A stretch of DNA of 64,000 nucleotides from NCBI GenBank assembly GCA_947177425.1, contig CAMWUN010000004.1:1-64000 (forward strand). The letters run 5' to 3'. Shown one piece after another: positions 41,099 through 49,855 of the stretch (within the stretch, counting starts at the first letter, position 1; each line of letters starts with the position of its first letter). A program made the translations under genes and the position numbers. The notes beneath the pieces were generated by a model, which was not told where the DNA came from, ran no database searches, and saw nothing but the letters and a program-made list of their open reading frames with translations. Source of the DNA: an uncultured bacterium (GTDB lineage Bacteria; Bacillota; Clostridia; Lachnospirales; Lachnospiraceae).

Positions 41099-41749
41099 AT
41101 GCAAATAACAATACGTGAACCGGGAAGCGCAATTACACATTTTATCGGGATGATGATGGCTGTATTTGCGGCGGCCCCCTTACTGATAAAGGCTGCCCTT
41201 TCTTCCGGCAGCAAATCCGTGCCGGCTCTTGGTATTTTTTGCGTCAGCATGGTATTGCTTTACGGCGCAAGCGCCACTTACCATTCTTTAAATATCAGCG
41301 GCAGGGCCCTGCGGATTTTCAGAAAGCTTGACCACATGATGATTTTTGTCCTGATTGCAGGCTCTTATACTCCTGTCTGCCTGATTATATTAGACGGCCG
41401 TCTTGGACTTACGCTCCTGGCTGTTGTGTGGGGCATCGCGCTTTTGGGAATGACTTTAAAAGCCTGCTGGATCACATGCCCTAAATGGTTTTCATCCCTT
41501 ATTTATATTGCCATGGGCTGGGTCTGCCTTGCTGTGTTCGGGCCTCTTTGGAGTATGCTGCCCCATGCGGCTTTCGGCTGGCTTTTAGCAGGTGGTGTTA
41601 TCTACACAATCGGCGGCATCATTTATGCCCTGAAACTTCCGGTTTTTAACGGCAGACACGAATTCTTCGGCTCTCATGAGATTTTCCATCTGTTTGTCAT
41701 GGGCGGAAGCATCTGCCACTTTATCTTTATGTATCTTTACGTGGCATAA
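41099..41749 (+). CDS. Hemolysin III family (PAQR-type) membrane protein
   Basis: 216 residues with seven predicted membrane segments, the YqfA/hemolysin III layout. The family's conserved polar residues are present: SAITHFIGMMMAVFA, GASATYHSLN, KLDHMMIFVLIAGSYTPVCL and HEIFHLFVMGGSICHF; the histidines resemble the zinc site of PAQR receptors and alkaline ceramidases. RBS AAAGGAGG. The cellular role in bacteria is unsettled; the haemolysis name is historical. Confidence 0.92.
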   Translation: MQITIREPGSAITHFIGMMMAVFAAAPLLIKAALSSGSKSVPALGIFCVSMVLLYGASATYHSLNISGRALRIFRKLDHMMIFVLIAGSYTPVCLIILDGRLGLTLLAVVWGIALLGMTLKACWITCPKWFSSLIYIAMGWVCLAVFGPLWSMLPHAAFGWLLAGGVIYTIGGIIYALKLPVFNGRHEFFGSHEIFHLFVMGGSICHFIFMYLYVA

Positions 41750-41817
41750 AAAGGCATACCCTGCCAGAGTCTGTCTGAAAAATTATTTCTGACATCTGTG
41801 CGCCCCCTTTTGCGTGA

Positions 41818-43260
41818 TCAACCGTTCCTGATTTCAAAGGATAATACAACACAATGCCCATTTTCAGTAATTAAGAAGCCTCCACCATGAGCCTGCACAA
41901 TCTGCTGTACAATCCGCAGTCCCATGATGTGAGGTTTTTCTTTGCGGCTGCCCCGGCCGTCTGCGGCGGTGTGTGCCGGCTCTGCGGCGCTGCTTCTTTC
42001 GCCGCTTTCTCTTGAAAACTCCGGGCTGCAGCCCAGATATGCCGCTACCTCATCCGGTATGCCGCAGCCCTCATCTTTGACCGCAATCAGGCATAAATTC
42101 CCCTGCCTGCTGCCCAAAAGACAGATTCTGCATCCTTTTGGATTGTGGCGGATACTGTTGCCCAGCAGATTCCGTACAGCCCTTGCTATCAGTCCCTCAT
42201 CCCCATTAAGGACAATGCTCTCAAAGCCCTCCTGCAAATCTATGTCCAGCTCGTGCTCCGCCCCCAGCCCTTCATTGATAGTCTCCGCCGCAAGCCGCCT
42301 AAGCAGGGCGGCCGGATAAAATGCGCTTATCCTTAAGGGCTGCATCTGGTATTCCAATTTGGAAGTTAAATTTAAATCGTCAATAAGCTGCCTGATTTTA
42401 AGGATCTGGCTCTTTATGACCGCCGCCCTGTTCCGCTCCTGCTCACTTAAATTCCCGTCCGACTCAAATTCATCGGCATAGCCCATAATCACGGAAAGAG
42501 GCGTCCTGATGTCATGGGAAACCCCGGCAATCCATTCTGTCCTTGCCAGATCCCGTTTATCCAGCGCTGACCGCTGGCTCTCTAAAATCCTGGAAGTATG
42601 GTTTATCTGGCAGGCCAGTTCCGATGCTGTCCCCTTTTCATCCAGACACACCTTCTGCCCCGATGCTATCCCATGAATCCCTTCCGCCAGCGGGCGCAGG
42701 GACTGGTAATACCGATACCCCAGAAATCCCACCACCCCAAAAATAACCAGCAGGTTACAGGACAAAGCAATGCCGATATATCTGCCTAAATTGTACATAA
42801 AATCCTGGGAAAGTTCCACCGGATATTTCCATGTGCTGTTCTTTTCGCTTCCCACCACCAGAAGACCTTCTTCACAGCGCCACACCTTTACGGGATAATC
42901 ATGGAGATACCATCGGGTAAAAGCGGCAATCTCCCCGGCTGTATAGTGGCCTTCAAAACCCTCCGGCTGATTCCATGTATAAATCACGTCTCCCTCATCA
43001 TTTAGCACCAGCAGAAAAACATAACCTTTCTCTTCAAGGAAATTTTCTCCCTGCTGTGTCATTCTGATTTCTCCCTGCCGGTTTGTTTCAAGCACAATCT
43101 CCGTCATGTCACTGAATCTGTTCGGGAACACCGGCTCATTTTTTTCCGACTGGCTGATAATTACCCACAAAAGAAGTCCTGTATTGACAATTCCCAGAAG
43201 CAGAATCATAGCCCATGTGAATCCAATATATTTTCCATAAATTTTTAACAGACTCTTCAT
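41818..43260 (-). CDS. Sensor histidine kinase
   Basis: Membrane kinase, 480 residues. Two membrane segments (about 12-33 GFTWAMILLLGIVNTGLLLW; about 170-190 YIGIALSCNLLVIFGVVGFL) enclose an extracellular domain of about 135 residues. A HAMP-like linker, the phospho-acceptor box (AGVSHDIRTPLSVIMGYADE) and the ATPase domain (LIARAVRNLLGNSIRHNPKG, VKDEGCGIPDE, IMGLRIVQQIVQAHGGG) follow. Its start overlaps the response-regulator stop (ATGA). The divergent ABC exporter suggests sensing of a membrane-active peptide, as in CprK. Confidence 0.93.
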   Translation of the reverse strand: MKSLLKIYGKYIGFTWAMILLLGIVNTGLLLWVIISQSEKNEPVFPNRFSDMTEIVLETNRQGEIRMTQQGENFLEEKGYVFLLVLNDEGDVIYTWNQPEGFEGHYTAGEIAAFTRWYLHDYPVKVWRCEEGLLVVGSEKNSTWKYPVELSQDFMYNLGRYIGIALSCNLLVIFGVVGFLGYRYYQSLRPLAEGIHGIASGQKVCLDEKGTASELACQINHTSRILESQRSALDKRDLARTEWIAGVSHDIRTPLSVIMGYADEFESDGNLSEQERNRAAVIKSQILKIRQLIDDLNLTSKLEYQMQPLRISAFYPAALLRRLAAETINEGLGAEHELDIDLQEGFESIVLNGDEGLIARAVRNLLGNSIRHNPKGCRICLLGSRQGNLCLIAVKDEGCGIPDEVAAYLGCSPEFSRESGERSSAAEPAHTAADGRGSRKEKPHIMGLRIVQQIVQAHGGGFLITENGHCVVLSFEIRNG

Positions 43261-43997
43261 AACTGCCCTCCCTGACGGGGCAGGGCCAGCTTATACCCCA
43301 GCCCTCTTACAGTCAGAAGGAACTGCGGGCTGGAAGGCTTTTCCTCTATCTTTTCCCGCAGACGCCTGATATGCACCATAATTGTATTTTCATACCCAAA
43401 ATAGTTGTCCTTCCAGACTGCCTGACAAAGCTGGTCAAAGGTGACAATCTTTCCCTGGTTTTCCCAAAGCTTGCGCAGAATCAGAAGTTCCTTGGCCGTC
43501 AGCGTGATTTCCTCCTCTCCCTCCCTTTCCCAGAGAACGGTTCCCCTGCCAAAATCTACATGGCACTCCCCCAGGACAAGAGTTTCTTCCTCCTGCAGGA
43601 CTTCCTTATTTTTGGAAAAGTATGTCCTTTTTAAAATGGCGCTCACCCGCAAGGTAAGTTCTTTGGGCAGGAAGGGCTTGACCATATAGTCATCCGCCCC
43701 AAGGCCAAGCCCCAGCAGGCGGTCGCTGTCCTCATCCCTTGCAGAGAGAAACAGCACCGGCACATCCGATACAGTTCTGATTTTCTGCATAAGGGAAAAA
43801 CCGCTCCCATCGGGAAGATTGACGTCCAGAATCATCAAATCCGGCTCTCTGTGCATGAAATACTCTTCTGCCTCCTTCACACAGGATACCTTGTCTATAT
43901 TAAGGAATCCTTCCCTGCGCAGAATCCCTTCCACCATTTTTTGCAATTCATGATTATCATCTACCACCAGCAACGTGCTTTCGTAAATATGTTTCAT
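43257..43997 (-). CDS. OmpR-family response regulator
   Basis: 246 residues. Receiver domain with the acidic pair (LLVVDDNHELQ), phospho-acceptor Asp in LMILDVNLPDGSGF (about 57) and the switch Lys in DDYMVKPF. The C-terminal winged helix has LTAKELLILRKLWENQGKIV and NTIMVHIRRLREKIEEKPSS. RBS TGAGGG. It is read with the kinase gene and is divergent from the ABC exporter operon, its likely target; the kinase-regulator-exporter layout matches cationic peptide resistance loci. Confidence 0.94.
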   Translation of the reverse strand: MKHIYESTLLVVDDNHELQKMVEGILRREGFLNIDKVSCVKEAEEYFMHREPDLMILDVNLPDGSGFSLMQKIRTVSDVPVLFLSARDEDSDRLLGLGLGADDYMVKPFLPKELTLRVSAILKRTYFSKNKEVLQEEETLVLGECHVDFGRGTVLWEREGEEEITLTAKELLILRKLWENQGKIVTFDQLCQAVWKDNYFGYENTIMVHIRRLREKIEEKPSSPQFLLTVRGLGYKLALPRQGGQL

Positions 43998-44347
43998 AAA
44001 CCCTCACTTTCTTCCGGCAAAAAGCCCGGAAAATGTAATAGGAAAAGATAATAACTTACCTGTCAATTTTAATACAAATTTTTTCTTCTGTGTGCCATTG
44101 TGTATAAATTTAAGGTAAAAGTAAGGTTTCTTTCATTTTTATGTAAGGAAGCCTCTGTATCTTTAACTTAAGCATAATGCTGTGCAGCGGACTATTCTGG
44201 AGCGTGTTTGAAAAGTCCTTCCAGCAAACCGGAGCACATTTCAATCAGGCCCGAAGTCAACACCCCCGCGGCAGTCGCCAAATGTTCATGCAAGCATGCC
44301 CACCTGGCTCGTTGCTCGCGGACATCAACACAGAAACGAGGTAAATT
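43998..44347. other. Divergent regulatory region between the two-component system and the ABC exporter
   Basis: The left part (44040-44180) is AT-rich and holds the repeats GTAAGG at 44119-44124 and 44142-44147, possible regulator sites. The right part (about 44190-44340) is clearly more GC-rich and its minus strand can be read as an open frame (LHEHLATAAGVLTSGLIEMC). I take it as a probable dispersed repeat or leader, not a gene. Confidence 0.4.
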
Positions 44348-45307
44348 ATGAAAAAGAATAATTTTGTCATCACAACCAGAAATCTCACCAAAAATTATGG
44401 AAAATCCAGTCATTCCCATGCGGCGGTAAAGCAGATAGACCTTGCGGTGCCGGAAGGATGCATTTACGGATTTTTAGGGCCAAACGGTGCGGGCAAGAGT
44501 ACTACCATGAAGATGCTTCTCGGACTGATAAAACCTACCAATGGTGAAATTACCATTTTAGGCACACCCTTTGTATCCCCCGGACATACCTGCGCCAGTG
44601 AAAAGGATCGTCTCGCGGTGCTTAAGCAGACAGGTTCGCTGATTGAGTCCCCCTCCTATTACGGCCACTTAACAGGCCGGGAAAATCTGGAAATTGTCTG
44701 TACGCTGAAAAATATTCCCAAAAAGGAGATTAACGAAGTACTTTCCATTGTGAGAATGGAAAACCAGCAGCACAAAAAGGCCGGACACTATTCCCTGGGC
44801 ATGAAACAGCGTCTCGGACTGGCCGGAGCGCTTTTGGGACACCCAAAACTTCTTTTGCTGGATGAACCCACCAACGGACTGGACCCGGCGGGCATTTCAG
44901 AAATCCGGGATCTTATCCGCTCCCTGCCCGAAACATACCATATGACCGTCATGGTATCCAGCCACCTCCTTGGTGAGATTGACCAGATGGCCGATTACGC
45001 AGGCATCATCAATAAAGGGCAGTTGATTTATCAGGACAGCCTACTCCGCCTTCATGAACACAGCCGGAAACAGCTCCGCCTGCGCACTGATAACAACAGC
45101 CGCGCCCTGTGCCTTTTAGAGGAAAACAGTATCCGCTGTACGCTGGATGGGGACTTCCTTATGTTCCCGGAGACAAACGATGGCAAAACAGCTTTTCTGG
45201 TTTCCCGCCTGGTACAGGAGGGCATTGGGATTCTAAGAATTGAAGAATATCAAAAGTCATTGGAAGATATCTTCCTTAGTCTGACAGGAAAGCAGGTGAG
45301 TTTATAA
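44348..45307 (+). CDS. ABC transporter ATPase, lantibiotic/cationic peptide resistance type
   Basis: 319 residues with Walker A GPNGAGKSTTMKMLLGL, signature YSLGMKQRLGLAGALLGHPK, Walker B LLLLDEPTNGLDPAG and the switch His in MVSSHLLGEI. The C-terminal 90 residues are the extension typical of BcrA/NisF/CprA-type ATPases. RBS ACGAGG. The next two genes encode its membrane subunits, with stop/start overlaps or very short gaps. It is expected to expel or remove membrane-active peptides; the substrate is not shown by the sequence. Confidence 0.93.
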   Translation: MKKNNFVITTRNLTKNYGKSSHSHAAVKQIDLAVPEGCIYGFLGPNGAGKSTTMKMLLGLIKPTNGEITILGTPFVSPGHTCASEKDRLAVLKQTGSLIESPSYYGHLTGRENLEIVCTLKNIPKKEINEVLSIVRMENQQHKKAGHYSLGMKQRLGLAGALLGHPKLLLLDEPTNGLDPAGISEIRDLIRSLPETYHMTVMVSSHLLGEIDQMADYAGIINKGQLIYQDSLLRLHEHSRKQLRLRTDNNSRALCLLEENSIRCTLDGDFLMFPETNDGKTAFLVSRLVQEGIGILRIEEYQKSLEDIFLSLTGKQVSL

Positions 45308-46062
45308 TGCGCTTATTTCAAAGTGAACTGAAAAAAATACGCCGCCGTCACATCGGCCTTATTTATATCGCCACATTTCTGGCAATTTTTATGTGGATGG
45401 CATGGGCTATGGGAAGAATGGATGCCCCTCTCATTGCCAGTCAGGGCTATTATTACATGCTTTTAAGCCTTCCTCTCATGAACAGCATTTTCCTTCCCAC
45501 CCTTTTAGCCTGCGCGGAAAGCAGGATTTGTGATATCGAGTTGAAGGGAAATACTTTTAAAGCGCTCTGCACCATGCAGCCCCGTCACAGCATTTACCAC
45601 ATAAAGCTGCTTTTCAGCGCCCTGTACCTGCTTTTCTTCACCCTTGCGGAGACTGCCCTCATTCCGGCTCTATGCAGTTATTACCATGTATTGCAGCCTG
45701 TGCCCGCCTTTCATATAGGCGCGTTCTTTTTCTCCACTTATTTTGTAAGCCTGATACTGAGCGTTCTCCAGCAGTCATTATCCCTGCTGTCAGAAAATCA
45801 GCTATTCCCTCTGTTTGTGGGAGTCGGGGGAACCTTTGTGGGCATTTTTACGGCATTTTTTCCCAATCTTCCCGTCTGTTATCTGCTGCCCTGGGGATAT
45901 TATCATGTAGTCTCTACCATCAATATGGATTACGACAACGCCACCCGCCTGGCCACCTATTATACGATTCCCTTTCCCTGGGCCTTTTTCCTGGGATTCC
46001 TTACCTTTGGGATCCTCATATATCTGGCCGGACTAAATACATTTATAAAAAAGGAGGTTTAA
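45307..46062 (+). CDS. ABC-2 type permease, first subunit (NisE/CprB-like)
   Basis: 251 residues with about six membrane segments (IGLIYIATFLAIFMWMAWAM, LLSLPLMNSIFLPTLLACA, AFFLGFLTFGILIYLAGLNT). The start overlaps the ATPase stop by one base (TAATG). The conserved block CDIELKGNTFKALCTMQPRH lies in the cytoplasmic loop, as in lantibiotic immunity permeases. It pairs with the next gene to form a heterodimeric membrane unit. Confidence 0.88.
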   Translation: MRLFQSELKKIRRRHIGLIYIATFLAIFMWMAWAMGRMDAPLIASQGYYYMLLSLPLMNSIFLPTLLACAESRICDIELKGNTFKALCTMQPRHSIYHIKLLFSALYLLFFTLAETALIPALCSYYHVLQPVPAFHIGAFFFSTYFVSLILSVLQQSLSLLSENQLFPLFVGVGGTFVGIFTAFFPNLPVCYLLPWGYYHVVSTINMDYDNATRLATYYTIPFPWAFFLGFLTFGILIYLAGLNTFIKKEV

Positions 46063-46065
46063 ACC

Positions 46066-46797
46066 ATGCTTTTTGCCTGTATTAAAAGTGAACAGCTTAA
46101 ATTACGGCACTCCCATATCTGGATTGCCTTTGTATTAATCCCTATCATTCCCACCGCCATGGGCACACAGAATTATCTTAATAACCTGGAAATGCTGAAA
46201 TCGGAATGGTTTTCCCTGTGGACCCAGGAAACCCTGTTTTACTCCAATTTCTTCTTTGCCCCATTAATTGCAATCTGCTGCGGCTACTTATGGCGAATGG
46301 AAAACCAAAACAAGAACCGGCATATGCTTCTGACATCTCCGGTTCCTGTAAAAGATATTTTTATCGGCAAACTGACTGCCATCGCCAAAATAACGGTTTT
46401 CACACAATTATGGATATTTATGCTTTTCCTTATCAGCGGAAAATTAGTCCGCCTGCCCGGATTCCCGCCTGCACAGACCTTCATTTATGTGATAAGGGGT
46501 ATTTTGGGGGGAATGTCCATCGCTGCCATACAGCTTTTATTGTCCATGGTAATACGCAGCTTTGCCACTCCCATTGCCATCGCCATTATCGGCAGCATCA
46601 CCGGACTTCTGGCAGCCAACTCCCAATACGGCATCTACTACCCTTACTCCCTTATGATGCTGGGGATGAATGCCAACAAAAAAGAAGATATGCTGGCCGG
46701 AAGCGGCATACCTTTTTTCGCAAACAGCCTGGGATACCTTATCCTGTTTTCCGTCCTGGCAGTTTACCTGCTTAGACACCGGGATGCAAATGCCTGA
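46066..46797 (+). CDS. ABC-2 type permease, second subunit (NisG/CprC-like)
   Basis: 243 residues with about six membrane segments (IWIAFVLIPIIPTAMGT, ETLFYSNFFFAPLIAICCGY, ILGGMSIAAIQLLLSMVIRS). The loop MENQNKNRHMLLTSPVPVKD, then FIGKLTAIAKI, is the expected ATPase contact. RBS AAAGGAGG inside the end of the previous gene; 3 bases separate stop and start. A strong terminator follows, closing the three-gene operon. Confidence 0.88.
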   Translation: MLFACIKSEQLKLRHSHIWIAFVLIPIIPTAMGTQNYLNNLEMLKSEWFSLWTQETLFYSNFFFAPLIAICCGYLWRMENQNKNRHMLLTSPVPVKDIFIGKLTAIAKITVFTQLWIFMLFLISGKLVRLPGFPPAQTFIYVIRGILGGMSIAAIQLLLSMVIRSFATPIAIAIIGSITGLLAANSQYGIYYPYSLMMLGMNANKKEDMLAGSGIPFFANSLGYLILFSVLAVYLLRHRDANA

Positions 46798-46856
46798 ATA
46801 CAGATAAGGTAAGGCACCAACAAACGCTGCTTTGGGAATCATGGCAGTTTATTGAT

Positions 46857-46900
46857 AAAAACAGCACACTCCGCTTATCTGCGGAGTGTGCTGTTTTTTA
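46857..46900. terminator. Bidirectional terminator between the exporter operon and galE
   Basis: Perfect 14-bp stem ACAGCACACTCCGC / GCGGAGTGTGCTGT with a 6-base loop, T6 on the plus side and a short T-run on the minus side. It serves the two convergent units. Confidence 0.92.
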
Positions 46901-46917
46901 TAAAGAAGTTTCTGTAT

Positions 46918-47934
46918 TTAGTCTTCATATCCGTTAGGATTGTTGCTCTGCCATCTCCAGGAGTCAGCGCACATGTCCTTAATGCCGTACTGTGCCTCCC
47001 AGCCAAGTTCTCTCTTTGCCTTGGATGCATCGGAGTAGCAGGTTGCAATATCTCCTGCCCGTCTTTCCTTAATCACATAAGGAATCTTAACCCCTGTAGC
47101 TTCTTCAAAATTCTTTACAATGTCCAGAACGCTGTATCCCACGCCTGTTCCCAGATTGTAAATGCAAAGCCCTGCTTTTTCTTCTATCTTCTTAAGGGCC
47201 TTTACATGCCCTGCGGCCAAATCCACCACATGGATGTAATCCCTGACCCCGGTTCCGTCCGGCGTGTCATAGTCGTTTCCAAATACGCCCAGTTCTTTTA
47301 ATTTACCCACTGCAACCTGTGTGATATAAGGCATCAGGTTGTTAGGGATTCCGTTGGGGTTCTCTCCCATGGTTCCACTCTTGTGCGCACCGATTGGATT
47401 GAAATACCGGAGCAGTATCACATTCCACTCAGGGTCAGCTTTCTGCATATCTGCCAGAATCTGCTCCAGCATGGATTTGGTCCAGCCGTAAGGATTCGTG
47501 CACTGTCCCTTCGGGCATTCCTCTGTGATAGGAATAATCGCCGGATCCCCGTAAACGGTAGCCGAGGATGAGAAAATAATATTCTTGACTCCATGGTTCC
47601 TCATAACATCTACCAGTGTCAGCGTGCCTGCAATATTGTTTTCATAATATTCCCAGGGCTTCTGCACCGACTCTCCCACTGCTTTAAGCCCTGCGAAATG
47701 AATACAGGAGTCAATGCTTTCCTTATCAAAAACTGCGTTTAAGGCTTCCCTGTCCAGAATATCCGCCTTATAAAAAGTTACCGGCTTACCAGTAATCTTC
47801 TCTACCCGCTGTAAACTCTTTTCGCTGGAATTGCTCAAATTGTCTACTACTACCACATCATAACCTGCGTTCTGTAATTCCACCACCGTATGGCTGCCGA
47901 TATACCCGGCCCCGCCTGTAACCAGTATTGCCAT
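46918..47934 (-). CDS. galE: UDP-glucose 4-epimerase
   Basis: Interconverts UDP-glucose and UDP-galactose (and perhaps the N-acetyl forms). 338 residues of the extended SDR type: NAD-binding [28 protein letters not shown] with the catalytic Ser, YGWTKSML with the Tyr-Lys pair, and [25 protein letters not shown]. It is next to a UDP-sugar pyrophosphorylase gene on the same strand, so the pair supplies nucleotide sugars, probably for the surface polysaccharide made further right. Confidence 0.96.
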   Translation of the reverse strand: MAILVTGGAGYIGSHTVVELQNAGYDVVVVDNLSNSSEKSLQRVEKITGKPVTFYKADILDREALNAVFDKESIDSCIHFAGLKAVGESVQKPWEYYENNIAGTLTLVDVMRNHGVKNIIFSSSATVYGDPAIIPITEECPKGQCTNPYGWTKSMLEQILADMQKADPEWNVILLRYFNPIGAHKSGTMGENPNGIPNNLMPYITQVAVGKLKELGVFGNDYDTPDGTGVRDYIHVVDLAAGHVKALKKIEEKAGLCIYNLGTGVGYSVLDIVKNFEEATGVKIPYVIKERRAGDIATCYSDASKAKRELGWEAQYGIKDMCADSWRWQSNNPNGYED

Positions 47935-48119
47935 TTTGCTGCCTCCTTTAAATACATTACTTGTTTTATTGTTGTGCTGTTTATTACCTTGTACTCATTT
48001 TAACTGGTATTTCCTGTATCAGACAATATGATAATGTTACTCAAACCAGTCAAAATGTTAAAATACTGTCAGGCCAGCACTGTGCAGGCTTTTACCCTGC
48101 CACATCCCCATACACGGCG

Positions 48120-49346
48120 CTACAGCTCTATTCCGTTTTCCTCACATAGCTTCCTTGCACTTTCCACCGAATCTATACCCGTTTTATTTTTGATGGGTGC
48201 AAATTCTTTATTTCTCTCCACTTCAAAGGAGAGACAGCTATCCAGTTCATGAATCATGTCCAGGGCAAGCTGTTCAAATTTGTAGCCGTTAGGCTCTTCG
48301 GGTTTTATCTTTGTCCCGTTTTCATCCATATAAGGGATTTTCTTTTCCACCACATGAAAAGGAAGCCTTCTCTCGCGGATTCTCTCAAGGCCGTTTATAT
48401 TAAACAGATAGTTAAATATTACGCCGAAGTAATATGCAGGATCTCCGTTTGCATCTTTTTCATACATCAATTCGTCTGTCAGTTCATAGTATTCCACAAT
48501 AAAGGGCCTGCCATCCTCCAGGCAGATGACCCCTATCTTTTCATCAGGCGCGCATTTACGCACTACCTTGGCGCCGCATTCACGCTGGTTTGTAATAACC
48601 GCCCCTACAAAACAGGGATCCGCAATTCTCTGCAATACATTGTCCACTGCAAACACATTCAGCCATTCCACACCGTCTTCTCTGGCTTTCTGGGCAATCC
48701 CCCATTTGTACATGGAGGAGTACCAGCCCCCGTTCCCGTTGGGTGAAGTCGAAATCTTCCACGGCTCTTCCATATAAACCTTCCCTTCCCGGTCACAGGC
48801 CGGGGCCATATCCTGTTTAAAGAAAGTGACATAATCGCTTTTATATCCAAAATAATCATGTTCTTTTAAGAAACGGGCTGTTGTCTCATGGTTCTTGTCG
48901 CTGGTCATCACATAAAGAGGGATGTATGCCCCTGCTTCGTTTACCACATCCATCAGATTCTCAATCTGTCTCTGGAAAATGTAAACTTCTTTCGTAATTC
49001 CTATGTCGTACATTCCCTTGGGGGCATCCGAACCTAATCTGGTTCCCATACCGCCTGCAAGCATTACCGCGCCGACTTTTCCTTTCCTGATTGCATCAAG
49101 TCCCACTGCCCTGAACTCTTTTTCTTTTTCATGGATTTCAGGAAGCTGCATGGATGAGAGCGGGGTAATTTTGCCGTTTACAGCGCTTTCCCTTCCATGT
49201 TCCAAAAATGATAAAACAGAAAAATCTGTAGCGTCAATCTGAGCAAGCAAAAGTTCCTTCTGCTCCTTTGTCAGTTCATCATAATATTTCATTACATGCT
49301 CCTGGCCTGCTTTGGCAAGTTTCTCTAATGCCTGTTCATAATTCAT
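48120..49346 (-). CDS. UDPGP-family UDP-sugar pyrophosphorylase (AGX-like)
   Basis: Makes a UDP-sugar (UDP-GlcNAc, UDP-GalNAc or UDP-glucose) from UTP and sugar 1-phosphate. 408 residues of the eukaryote-like UDPGP fold, not the GalU or GlmU fold. The nucleotide-binding signature is VMLAGGMGTRLGSDAPKGMY; other landmarks are YVMTSDKNHETTARFLKE, SPNGNGGWYSSMYKWGI and FAVDNVLQRIADPCFVGAV. RBS GGAGG. Four TTAAC-type repeats with 11-bp period lie upstream, suggesting control by a PhoP/PhoB regulator. Sugar specificity cannot be read from the sequence. Confidence 0.9.
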   Translation of the reverse strand: MNYEQALEKLAKAGQEHVMKYYDELTKEQKELLLAQIDATDFSVLSFLEHGRESAVNGKITPLSSMQLPEIHEKEKEFRAVGLDAIRKGKVGAVMLAGGMGTRLGSDAPKGMYDIGITKEVYIFQRQIENLMDVVNEAGAYIPLYVMTSDKNHETTARFLKEHDYFGYKSDYVTFFKQDMAPACDREGKVYMEEPWKISTSPNGNGGWYSSMYKWGIAQKAREDGVEWLNVFAVDNVLQRIADPCFVGAVITNQRECGAKVVRKCAPDEKIGVICLEDGRPFIVEYYELTDELMYEKDANGDPAYYFGVIFNYLFNINGLERIRERRLPFHVVEKKIPYMDENGTKIKPEEPNGYKFEQLALDMIHELDSCLSFEVERNKEFAPIKNKTGIDSVESARKLCEENGIEL

Positions 49347-49416
49347 ATCCCGTTCCTCCGTGTTTTTCCATAATATTTATCATTTCCATAAGCTGCCGCC
49401 GTTACAAGTCAACCTT

Positions 49417-49442
49417 ATTATAAGTTTTTTTTAACTATTATG
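49417..49442 (-). promoter_or_regulatory. Candidate -10 elements of the UDP-sugar pyrophosphorylase gene
   Basis: Two minus-strand -10-like hexamers, CATAAT (49437-49442) and TATAAT (49417-49422), lie downstream of the Pho box. Neither has a good -35, as expected for an activator-dependent promoter. The CATAAT version puts the repeats at about -35 to -75. Confidence 0.4.
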
Positions 49443-49468
49443 CAACCGCCATTCCAATTTATCCGCGG

Positions 49469-49507
49469 CGTTAAAAATACGTTAAGATAACGTTAAACTC
49501 CTGTTAA
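49469..49507 (-). promoter_or_regulatory. Four-repeat Pho box
   Basis: On the minus strand TTAACA (49502-49507), TTAACG (49491-49496), TTAACG (49480-49485) and TTAACG (49469-49474), each separated by exactly 5 bases (11-bp period). This is the direct-repeat pattern bound by Firmicute PhoP. It is oriented toward the pyrophosphorylase gene, 123 bases downstream. Confidence 0.75.
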
Positions 49508-49665
49508 AAATCCGTTCATCCGCTTTATCTTCCCCTTTGCTTCTGATAAGATGTAGTCAACATAAACGGCAATGTCATCAAGTTAAAAAACGCCGGCGTA
49601 CCACCATTCTGCAGGCTGACGCTTCTTAACTTGATGACATTGCTCCAAAGGGAGGTACTTTAATT
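49508..49665. other. Interval between the Pho box and the small membrane protein gene
   Basis: Besides the 18-bp inverted-repeat element at 49569-49643, I see no gene here. A plus-strand GGGAGG ribosome binding site for the 54-residue ORF begins directly after the element (49650-49655). Confidence 0.5.
49569..49643. repeat. 75-bp element with perfect 18-bp terminal inverted repeats
   Basis: GCAATGTCATCAAGTTAA (49569-49586) and TTAACTTGATGACATTGC (49626-49643) bracket 39 bases. There is no coding capacity. The right end with its inner flank (CTGCAG...CTTCTTAACTTGATGACAT) recurs at 52092-52121. It looks like a miniature derivative or the fused ends of an insertion sequence. Confidence 0.75.
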
Positions 49666-49830
49666 ATGAACATTGGTCTTTTACTTATTGCATTTATCGG
49701 TGGGGCTGTGGGTATTATTTCCACTTTGTATCTGCTGGTGTCTCTTCCTGCGGTCATTGTATGGAAGATTTATCGGAAAATCCATCTGGGGATTTCCATA
49801 ACCAACTGACGGTTTCCTGCATATCATAAA
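49666..49830 (+). CDS. Small membrane protein (54 aa)
   Basis: ATG with GGGAGG 10 bases upstream reads MNIGLLLIAFIGGAVGIIST, LYLLVSLPAVIVWKIYRKIH, LGISINQLTVSCIS. One or two hydrophobic helices (about 3-35) are followed by a basic stretch, so it should be membrane-embedded with a positively charged cytoplasmic tail. It ends 25 bases before the LysM-GH18 gene and may be co-transcribed with it. No family is recognised. Confidence 0.6.
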
Positions 49831-49855
49831 TGAAAGATACTGTGCAGGATTATCC

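Noticed and set aside
44192-44419. 75-codon minus-strand ORF between the two-component and exporter operons
   Set aside because: It overlaps the exporter start region, lacks a ribosome binding site and looks like a repeat-derived frame.
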